In this document: positions 1 to 5,406 of the stretch, one piece after another | How positions within the stretch are numbered: the stretch's first letter is position 1 | Layout: the number at the start of each line of letters is the position of its first letter | Assembly (NCBI GenBank): GCA_029933275.1 | Contig: JAOZOM010000117.1 | Span: 1-5,825, forward strand | From: Anaerolineales bacterium | GTDB lineage: Bacteria > Chloroflexota > Anaerolineae > Anaerolineales > Villigracilaceae | Reading direction: 5' to 3' | Length of the DNA: 5,825 nt | The notes under the pieces: generated by a model | Told to the model about the DNA's origin: nothing | Seen by the model: the letters and a program-made list of their open reading frames with translations, nothing else | Database searches by the model: none | Translations under genes and position numbers: made by a program

Positions 1-85
1 GAACACGGAATCCATAGAGTTTTTAAGAAAAAAGAGAAAAACTCAGTGATCTCTGTGCGCTCAGTGGTAAATTACTTGCAACTTT
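1..85. repeat. Palindromic intergenic repeat, cut by the left edge
   Basis: The stretch contains a perfect 8-base inverted repeat (GAGTTTTT at 17-24, AAAAACTC at 37-44) around a 12-base A/G-rich loop. Outside it, the left flank GAACACGGAATCCATA and the right flank AGTGATCTCTGTGCGC continue as imperfect complements, so the whole is a long imperfect hairpin whose left arm probably extends beyond the window. The CTCTGTGCGCTCAGTGG wording resembles the CACAGAG-type intergenic repeats I recall from Chloroflexota and other environmental genomes; this is recollection, not a search. It lies directly after the stop codon of the methyltransferase gene. It could therefore fold at the 3' end of that transcript, but the stem core is A/T-rich and I do not call it a standard intrinsic terminator. 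Confidence 0.5.
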
Positions 86-1225
86 CTACTTCTCCGGTCG
101 CTCCCCAAAATACTGATAATATGCCACTTCAATTGCCCCGTTGAACAGTTTTCGTGTCTTATTCGGGCGCGCCCGCTTGAAATAATCGGGGAATTTTTTA
201 TCGGCGGTCAGCACATAAATTGACCAGCCCTTTTTCTTCTTAAAAGTCTGATTGAAAGAAATATAAGTCTTGTTCAACTCCGCAAAACCGCCCATTTTCA
301 TGCCGTAGGGGAAATTCGAAATCACAATGCCATGCTCTTGGTCAATCCACAAATCCCGCAGATTTTTTTGCTCAAAGCGGATATTTTTTCTCACCCCCGC
401 GGCTTTTGCGTTGGATTGGCTGGCGAAAATCATCTCTTCGTCCATATCGTAGCCGAAAAGTTGCAAATCTACATCGGATTTAATGACGGAACGCGCGTGA
501 CTTCGGGCTTGCTCCCACGCGGTAAACGGAATCTGATCCCATTCTTCCGATGCGAACGAACGGCGTAGCCCCGGCGCGATATTTCGCCCAATCATCGCCG
601 CTTCGATGAGAATTGTCCCCGACCCGCACATCGGGTCGACGAGCAAGCGTCCATCACGCCAAAAGCTGAGTTGAACGAGTGCCGCGGCGAGAGTCTCTTT
701 CAGCGGGGCAACTCCGGCGTGCTTTCGGTATCCGCGCCGCGTCAATCCCGTCCCGGATGTGTCGAGGGTCAGAGTCGCAATATCGTTTCGCAAGGAAACT
801 TTGATGGGATATTTCGCGCCCTTTTCCTCAAACCAGTCGGTGTCATATTCTTCGCTCAAACGCTCTACGACCGCTTTTTTGACAATCCCCTGACAAGTCC
901 GCACGCTCTCCAATTGTGATTTGACGGAACTGCCCGAAACGGTAAATTCGCCATCTTCGGGAATCCATTTATCCCATGGGAGCGCGTAAGTCTGCTCGAA
1001 AAGGGTATCAAAATCTTTGGCTTCAAATTCGCCCATTTTTAGCAAAACGCGGTCGGCAGAACGTAACCATAAATTAGCGGTGGGAATGTCTTCGAGCGTG
1101 GCAGTAAATTCGACTTTTCCGTTCGAAACGCGCAAATCGTGAAAGCCGAGGGCAATTAGTTCACGTTTGACGACTGCTTCAAGTCCAAACGAGAGGGTAG
1201 CGATGAGGGTGATTTTATTTTTCAT
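86..1225 (-). CDS. rlmL: THUMP-domain class I SAM-dependent rRNA methyltransferase (RlmL/YpsC family)
   Basis: This 379-residue protein matches the stand-alone YpsC form of the COG0116 family. It is about half the length of the enterobacterial RlmL-RlmK fusion. Family members methylate N2 of a guanine (G2445 in E. coli) in 23S rRNA with S-adenosylmethionine. The N-terminal region (about 1-65) and THUMP domain (about 66-155) should bind RNA. The linker GTGLTRRGYR followed by APLKETLAAAL (158-182) is the family hallmark. SAM-binding motif I is DPMCGSGT (197-204), and the acidic motif II residue is about D260 in GYDMD. The catalytic motif usually reads NPPY but here reads NFPY (304-307). The ATG lies 5 bases after the pstB stop, with only a weak GGGA-like ribosome site inside the pstB end, which suggests translational coupling. 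The family call is firm; the exact target base is inferred. Confidence 0.9.
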   Translation of the reverse strand: MKNKITLIATLSFGLEAVVKRELIALGFHDLRVSNGKVEFTATLEDIPTANLWLRSADRVLLKMGEFEAKDFDTLFEQTYALPWDKWIPEDGEFTVSGSSVKSQLESVRTCQGIVKKAVVERLSEEYDTDWFEEKGAKYPIKVSLRNDIATLTLDTSGTGLTRRGYRKHAGVAPLKETLAAALVQLSFWRDGRLLVDPMCGSGTILIEAAMIGRNIAPGLRRSFASEEWDQIPFTAWEQARSHARSVIKSDVDLQLFGYDMDEEMIFASQSNAKAAGVRKNIRFEQKNLRDLWIDQEHGIVISNFPYGMKMGGFAELNKTYISFNQTFKKKKGWSIYVLTADKKFPDYFKRARPNKTRKLFNGAIEVAYYQYFGERPEK

Positions 1226-1230
1226 GCGGG

Positions 1231-1998
1231 TTATCCCATTCGACCGGTGATGTAGGCTTCGGTCAATTCTTCTTTAGGGCGGGTAAATATCTCTGTCGTA
1301 TCGTTAAATTCGATCAGTTCGCCCATCCAGAAAAGCCCTGTTTTATCTGAAATACGCGCTGCTTGTTGCATATTATGCGTGACGATGACGATGGTGTAAT
1401 CTTCTTTGAGTTCGGCGATTAAGTCTTCAATTTTTCCGGTGGCGATTGGGTCAAGAGCCGAGGTAGATTCATCCATCAAAATCACTTCGGGTTGCACGGC
1501 GATGACGCGGGCAATGCAGAGACGTTGCTGTTGCCCCAGAGAGAGACTCATTGCACCTTGTTTCAGGTCATCCTTAACATCATCCCAAAGTGCGGCTTTG
1601 CGGAGACTCTGCTCAATGGTTTCCTCCAAAGCCCTTTTGCCCCCAGCAAGCCCGAGCACGCGCGGTCCGAAGGCAACATTATCGAAAATCGACTGTGGGA
1701 ATGGGTTCGGGGTCTGAAAAACCATCCCCACGCGCTGACGCAAATCCACCACGTTGGTTTCGGGGGCGTAGATATTCTCTCCGTGCAGACGAATCTCTCC
1801 CTCCACGCGCGTGCCGGAGATGGTATCGTTCATCCGATTCAGACAACGCAGATAAGTTGATTTGCCACAACCGGAGGGTCCGATTAAGGCGGTTACTTTG
1901 TTGAGCATGATGTCCATATTGATATTGGACAAGGCTCGTTTTTCTCCGTAGAAGAAATTGAGATTCTCTATAGCGAAAACAGGGCTTGTAGTAGTCAT
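1231..1998 (-). CDS. pstB: Phosphate ABC transporter ATP-binding protein PstB
   Basis: This 255-residue ATPase has the normal PstB length. It sits on the cytoplasmic face of the PstSCAB high-affinity phosphate importer and hydrolyses ATP to drive uptake. Visible motifs are Walker A GPSGCGKST (40-48), the PstB-typical YLRCLNRMND (49-58), the Q-loop in VFQTPNPFPQSI (93-104), the QQQRLCIAR segment (156-164), Walker B VILMDE with catalytic E177, the D-loop SALDP (180-184) and the switch histidine H208 in VTHNMQQAARISD. Two positions depart from consensus: the signature is LSLGQ (152-156) instead of LSGGQ, and Walker B is followed by S178 where proline is usual. The ATG at 1998 gives the expected N-terminus, although no clear ribosome site precedes it. 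It is the first gene of its unit, with clpB divergent upstream and the methyltransferase 5 bases downstream. No pstS, pstC, pstA or phoU lies in the window. Confidence 0.96.
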   Translation of the reverse strand: MTTTSPVFAIENLNFFYGEKRALSNINMDIMLNKVTALIGPSGCGKSTYLRCLNRMNDTISGTRVEGEIRLHGENIYAPETNVVDLRQRVGMVFQTPNPFPQSIFDNVAFGPRVLGLAGGKRALEETIEQSLRKAALWDDVKDDLKQGAMSLSLGQQQRLCIARVIAVQPEVILMDESTSALDPIATGKIEDLIAELKEDYTIVIVTHNMQQAARISDKTGLFWMGELIEFNDTTEIFTRPKEELTEAYITGRMG

Positions 1999-2004
1999 GG
2001 CGTG

Positions 2005-2019
2005 ATTTTACCGTAAAAT
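2005..2019. promoter_or_regulatory. 15-base palindrome just upstream of pstB, possible operator
   Basis: ATTTTAC and GTAAAAT form perfect 7-base arms around one central base, ending 6 bases before the pstB start codon (1998). A protein bound here would cover the ribosome-entry region or early transcript of pstB. The half-site GTAAAAT recurs at 2084-2090 in the clpB promoter region. It does not match the E. coli Pho box or the Bacillus PhoP repeats as I know them. A role as an operator is inference from position and symmetry only. Confidence 0.3.
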
Positions 2020-2135
2020 ATTTATGCTGGGGAAATCCAATATTCCATTGAGATTTTGTTTACTTTTTTCATACGCTTGCGGGGTAAAATGGACATAGAT
2101 TATATTTAGCGCATTGAGAATATTTGCTATTTAAA

Positions 2136-2141
2136 GAGAGG
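2136..2141 (+). promoter_or_regulatory. Ribosome binding site of clpB
   Basis: GAGAGG, followed by T, lies 5 bases before the ATG at 2147 and pairs well with the 16S rRNA 3' end. It fixes the clpB start and is the strongest such site in the window; the other three genes have weaker or no visible sites. Confidence 0.8.
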
Positions 2142-2146
2142 TAATT

Positions 2147-4744
2147 ATGAACTTAGAAAAATACACAAAAAAATCACAAGAGGCAATTCTTGCCGCACAA
2201 CATCTGGCGCAGGACAACCAAAATCAGAGCATTGAGCCGATTCATCTTTTAATCGCGCTCCTGCGTCAGGATCAAGGTGTTGTTCCGGCGATTGTGACTA
2301 AAATTTCCGGTTCTCCGCTGGCATTGCAGGAAGAATTAGAGAAAGAATTGAGCAAAAGACCCCGAATCAGCGGGGCGAATATGGACGCTGGATTATCGCG
2401 TGTTTTAGCGGAAGTTTTCCGCGCCGCAGAACGTTATGCCAAAGGAATGCAGGATGATTTTGTCTCGACCGAGCATCTTCTTTTGGGATTAACCGATTCG
2501 CCCGAGGGCAATCGGCTGGCTTCCTTTGGGTTGACTAAAGATGCCGTTTTAGCCGCGCTAAAAACCATCCGCGGCTCACAGCGAATTAGCTCCGCCGACC
2601 CCGAAAGCACTTATCAATCTCTCGAAAAATACGGGCGGGATTTAACCGCGCTGGCGCGTCAGGGAAAAATGGATCCTGTCATCGGGCGGGATGAGGAAAT
2701 TCGGCGCGTCATCCAGATTTTGTCACGCCGCACGAAGAATAATCCCGCGTTAATTGGGGAGCCGGGTGTCGGGAAAACTGCGATTGCCGAAGGGTTGGCG
2801 CAACGCATCGTTAAAGGCGATGTGCCGGAGGGCTTAAAGAAAAAACGTCTCGTTCAATTGGATATGGGCGCGTTAATCGCCGGGGCGAAATATCGCGGCG
2901 AATTTGAAGAACGGCTCAAAGCCGTTTTGAAAGAAATTACTGATGCTGAAGGAGAGATTCTGCTCTTTGTGGATGAGATGCACACGGTGGTTGGCGCAGG
3001 AAAAGCTGACGGGGCAATGGATGCGGGGAATATGCTCAAGCCGATGTTGGCGCGCGGTGAACTGCACCTGATCGGCGCGACCACGCTGGATGAATATCGA
3101 AAGTATATAGAAAAAGATTCCGCCCTGGAACGTCGCTTCCAACCGATTTTAGTCGAAGAACCGAGTGTAGAAGATACGATCAGCATTTTGCGCGGTCTCA
3201 AAGAACGTTACGAAATCCATCACGGCGTGCGGATTACCGACCCCGCCGTGATTTCTGCCGCGATGCTCAGTAATCGCTATATCTCCGACCGTCAACTCCC
3301 TGATAAGGCGATTGATTTGATTGACGAAGCCGCGGCGCGTCTCCGCACGGAGATTGATTCTAAGCCGCAGGCACTCGATGAAGTTGATCGCGCCATCATG
3401 CAACTTGAAATTGAGCGCGAAGCTCTGAAAAAGGAAAAAGATAAAGCCTCTAAAGAGCGTTTGAAGAAATTGGAGAAAGAACTTGCCGATTTGGGCGAGG
3501 AATCGAAAGAATTGCACGCCCGTTGGGATATGGAGAAATCTGCCATTCAAGAATTACAGGCGACCAAAGAAGAAATTGAGCAAACTCGTGTAGAAATTGA
3601 ACGCTCCGAACGCCAAAATGACCTCGAAAAAGTGGCTCGTCTGCGCTATGGCACCTTGCGTGAACTCGAAAAGAAGCTTAAAGAGGGCGAAGAACGCATC
3701 AAAGAATTGCAGGGCGCAGATGCGCTTCTTAAAGAAGAAGTGGATGCCGAAGAAATTGCCCAAATTGTCGCCCGTTGGACGGGAATCCCAATTTCGCGTT
3801 TGCTCGAGGGAGAAACCGAGAAACTTTTGCAGATGGAAGACCGTTTGCATGAGCGCGTCATCGGGCAGGACGATGCCGTCAAGGTTGTTTCTAACGCGGT
3901 ACGGCGTTCGCGAGCTGGTCTGCAAGACCCTGACCGTCCGCTTGGCTCATTTATTTTCTTAGGTCCCACTGGCGTTGGCAAAACCGAACTCGCTCGCTCG
4001 CTGGCTAACTTCCTTTTCGATGATGAGCGTGCCATGATCCGCATTGATATGAGCGAATATCAAGAAAAACATACCGTCAGTCGTCTGATTGGCGCGCCTC
4101 CCGGCTATGTTGGCTACGACGAGGGCGGGCAACTCACCGAAGCCGTCCGCCGCCGCTCCTATAGCGTGGTGCTTTTTGACGAAATCGAGAAGGCTCATCC
4201 CGAAGTTTTCAACACCCTCCTGCAACTCCTCGATGATGGTCGTCTGACGGATGGACAAGGACGCACGGTCGATTTTCGGAACACGGTTGTGATTATGACC
4301 TCGAATCTTGGCAATCAACTCTGGGAAGGGGGACGGAAGGTCACGCGTGACCAAATCTTGGTCACGTTACAGAATCATTTCCGCCCAGAATTTCTTAATC
4401 GCGTTGATGAGATTGTCGTTTTTCATCCGCTTGGCATTGAGCATCTGGCTGGCATCGTCGATATCCAACTAAAACGCGTCACCAAGCTCCTCGAAGAGAA
4501 GGGATTCCATCTCGAAGTCAGCCCTTCCGCCCGCGAATATCTTGCCGAAGTTGGCTATGACCCAAACTACGGCGCGCGTCCGCTCAAACGTACCATTCAG
4601 CGCGAACTACAAGATCCGCTCGCTCTCAAACTCCTCGCTGGAGACTTCCACGAAGGCGACTTAATCAAAGTAGACCGTGATGGAGAGGATCTTAGTTTCA
4701 CGGTAGAATCTCCCATCGTTGAAGGCGAGATTGTGGAAGAATAA
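2147..4744 (+). CDS. clpB: ATP-dependent disaggregase ClpB (Hsp100 chaperone)
   Basis: This complete 865-residue AAA+ protein has the usual ClpB length. The hexamer pulls polypeptides out of aggregates in the cytoplasm together with DnaK/DnaJ/GrpE. In order it has a double Clp N-domain (about 1-145) and a first ATPase domain with Walker A GEPGVGKT (204-211), pore loop KYRG with Y249, Walker B FVDE with E277, and arginine fingers in LERRF (327-331). The charged coiled-coil middle domain (about 405-530) is what separates ClpB from ClpA and ClpC. The second ATPase domain has Walker A GPTGVGKT (606-613), pore tyrosine Y654 in PPGYVGY, Walker B LFDE with E679, sensor-1 N720, the FRPEFLNR arginine-finger segment (745-752) and sensor-2 GARPLKR (809-815). 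I see no ClpP-binding IGF/LGF loop, as expected for a chaperone. All catalytic residues are intact. The start is supported by a strong GAGAGG site. It stands alone, divergent from pstB. Confidence 0.98.
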   Translation: MNLEKYTKKSQEAILAAQHLAQDNQNQSIEPIHLLIALLRQDQGVVPAIVTKISGSPLALQEELEKELSKRPRISGANMDAGLSRVLAEVFRAAERYAKGMQDDFVSTEHLLLGLTDSPEGNRLASFGLTKDAVLAALKTIRGSQRISSADPESTYQSLEKYGRDLTALARQGKMDPVIGRDEEIRRVIQILSRRTKNNPALIGEPGVGKTAIAEGLAQRIVKGDVPEGLKKKRLVQLDMGALIAGAKYRGEFEERLKAVLKEITDAEGEILLFVDEMHTVVGAGKADGAMDAGNMLKPMLARGELHLIGATTLDEYRKYIEKDSALERRFQPILVEEPSVEDTISILRGLKERYEIHHGVRITDPAVISAAMLSNRYISDRQLPDKAIDLIDEAAARLRTEIDSKPQALDEVDRAIMQLEIEREALKKEKDKASKERLKKLEKELADLGEESKELHARWDMEKSAIQELQATKEEIEQTRVEIERSERQNDLEKVARLRYGTLRELEKKLKEGEERIKELQGADALLKEEVDAEEIAQIVARWTGIPISRLLEGETEKLLQMEDRLHERVIGQDDAVKVVSNAVRRSRAGLQDPDRPLGSFIFLGPTGVGKTELARSLANFLFDDERAMIRIDMSEYQEKHTVSRLIGAPPGYVGYDEGGQLTEAVRRRSYSVVLFDEIEKAHPEVFNTLLQLLDDGRLTDGQGRTVDFRNTVVIMTSNLGNQLWEGGRKVTRDQILVTLQNHFRPEFLNRVDEIVVFHPLGIEHLAGIVDIQLKRVTKLLEEKGFHLEVSPSAREYLAEVGYDPNYGARPLKRTIQRELQDPLALKLLAGDFHEGDLIKVDRDGEDLSFTVESPIVEGEIVEE
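4339..4366 (+). repeat. Perfect hairpin and overlapping palindrome inside clpB
   Basis: Within the coding sequence, CGTGACCAA (4346-4354) and TTGGTCACG (4358-4366) form perfect 9-base arms around a 3-base loop. The left arm is also the right half of a second perfect palindrome, GGTCACGCGTGACC (4339-4352). GGTCACG or its complement therefore appears three times in 28 bases. The codons give V-T-R-D-Q-I-L-V-T (732-740), in the segment between sensor 1 (N720) and the FRPEFLNR motif, and the reading frame is intact. Confidence 0.75.
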
Positions 4745-4755
4745 AAATATTTTGA

Positions 4756-4841
4756 AGGAGCAAGTATCTTCCCAAATTTTTGGGGTAGGGGCAGGACTTG
4801 CTCCTGTCCCGTTGGGCGACCGCAAGGGTTTGAGAAGATAC
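4756..4841. repeat. Nested hairpins after clpB (REP-like palindromic element)
   Basis: Four pairings can be read. GGGGCAGGA (4788-4796) pairs with TCCTGTCCC (4802-4810) around a 5-base loop, with one G-T wobble. CCCAAA (4771-4776) pairs with TTTGGG (4779-4784) in DNA, although its 2-base loop is tight for RNA. AGGAGCAAGT (4756-4765) is perfectly complementary to ACTTGCTCCT (4796-4805) and would compete with the first hairpin. GTATCTTC (4764-4771) is complementary to GAAGATAC (4834-4841) and would enclose the group. The wording GTAGGGGCAGGACTTGCTCC followed by GGGCGACCGCAAGGG resembles palindromic intergenic repeats I recall from Chloroflexota genomes; this was not checked. It begins 11 bases after the clpB stop and could protect or end the clpB transcript, but no T-run follows the strong stem, so it is not a classic intrinsic terminator. 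Confidence 0.6.
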
Positions 4842-4887
4842 GGGATAAGATTTAAACAAGCACCTGAGCATAAATAATTTGGCAAAG

Positions 4888-5047
4888 TTTGCCCCTTCCC
4901 AACCTCCCCCAAATGCGACGATGGTACTGTCGAATTTACCCTAAAGGATGCTTCGCGAGGGGAGGGGCGGCTTCTTCCCCCCAAATTCCATGCTTTTGGC
5001 ATTTGCCTCGAGCGGGATGCTTCGCGAGGGGGATTGATGGGGGCAAA
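4888..5047. repeat. Imperfect palindromic element with internal direct repeats
   Basis: The left end TTTGCCCC followed by TTCCCAACCTCCCCC (4888-4910) is an imperfect complement of the right end GGGGGATTGATGGGGGCAAA (5028-5047), with two 2-base gaps. This gives terminal inverted repeats of about 20 bases around a 160-base unit. Inside, GGATGCTTCGCGAGGGG occurs twice exactly (4946-4962 and 5015-5031). CCCCCAAAT also occurs twice (4906-4914 and 4978-4986), so the core looks like two diverged copies of a roughly 70-base unit. Smaller hairpins include GGGGAGG/CTTCCCC (4959-4965 and 4974-4980). At the left edge GGCAAAGTTTGCC (4881-4893) is a perfect palindrome. No transposase is encoded. It is most likely a non-autonomous or structural intergenic repeat; the family is unknown to me. 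Confidence 0.55.
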
Positions 5048-5392
5048 TTGTGGTGTTATTTTACGATTATTAAAATGCTAAAAAACTTTTGCTCAGGCAC
5101 TTATCATTGACGCCCTGTGTGAAGACGACAGAGGGGGTAATTGAATATCTTGAATAACGGGATTTTGCTCATGTAGCCGCGCTTTGCTATTGAAAGGTAG
5201 GGTAAAACATATTTATTAAATTCTCTTTCGGTTAGACTAACGGGGATAGTACTTATTTGGTTTCTCCTTTATGATGTGGGGGTTTCTTAATGATGCACTA
5301 TTTTTTAAAAATTCCAACAAGTTCATAAACGAAAAAGTGAATTCTAAAGTATATTTAAGCCTCACTCGCCATAAAAATCTTTTCGAGATATT

Positions 5393-5396
5393 GAGG
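5393..5396 (+). promoter_or_regulatory. Ribosome binding site of the gene starting at 5407
   Basis: GAGG lies 10 bases before the ATG at 5407. An in-frame TGA at 5392-5394 overlaps it, so the reading frame cannot extend further upstream and 5407 is the first ATG after that stop. Together these support the chosen start. Confidence 0.55.
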
Positions 5397-5406
5397 CAAA
5401 AAGAAT

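Larger units (their letters stand above)
1999..2146. promoter_or_regulatory. Divergent promoter region between pstB and clpB
   Basis: This 148-base AT-rich gap must carry the start signals for both divergent genes. On the minus strand there is a perfect TATAAT (complement of 2099-2104) that could be the pstB -10, though I see no good -35 upstream of it. On the plus strand, clpB has two candidates. One is TTGCGG (2077-2082), an 18-base spacer and TATATT (2101-2106); the other is TAAAAT (2085-2090) behind a G-run, without a convincing -35. The two -10 candidates at 2099-2106 overlap on opposite strands. The octamer CATTGAGA occurs twice in the same orientation (2046-2053 and 2112-2119). I looked for the CIRCE, HspR (HAIR) and CtsR heat-shock operators that often control clpB and found none. 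The exact boxes are inference. Confidence 0.5.
4745..5406. other. Gene-free intergenic region, repeat-rich then AT-rich
   Basis: I see no credible protein or stable RNA gene in these 662 bases. The left part (about 4756-5100) is filled with inverted and direct repeats, listed separately. The right part (about 5100-5406) is AT-rich and has only minor signals: an imperfect hairpin from CCCTGT to ACAGAGGG near 5113-5138, the 11-base palindrome GTTAGACTAAC (5231-5241) and a TATATT box (5350-5355) without a matching -35. Short reading frames here have no ribosome sites. One of them repeats the residues GCFARG only because it reads through the 17-base DNA repeat. The promoter of the gene at 5407 should lie in the right part, but I cannot place it. 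Confidence 0.7.

Noticed and set aside
620..638. 7-base inverted repeat (CGACCCG/CGGGTCG) within the methyltransferase gene
   Set aside because: It coincides with the codons of conserved SAM-binding motif I, so the symmetry is likely a by-product of the required amino acids.
2854..4354. Several long antisense reading frames within clpB (up to 133 codons)
   Set aside because: They lie opposite strongly conserved ClpB domains, have no homology I recognise and reflect the codon bias of the sense gene.
4771..4810. Intrinsic terminator for clpB
   Set aside because: The strong stem is followed by GTTGGG rather than a run of T, so I annotated it as a palindromic repeat instead.
4661..5002. Minus-strand 113-codon reading frame across the end of clpB and the repeats
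   Set aside because: It crosses both the conserved ClpB C-terminus and the palindromic repeats. It shows no domain and no ribosome site.
4888..5047. CRISPR array suggested by repeated 17-mers
   Set aside because: There are only two copies, the interval does not look like a spacer, the flanks are diverged copies of each other, and no cas genes are present.
4889..5110. Plus-strand 73-codon reading frame with a repeated GCFARG motif
   Set aside because: The repeated residues come directly from the 17-base DNA repeat read in one frame. It has no ribosome site and spans the palindromic element.
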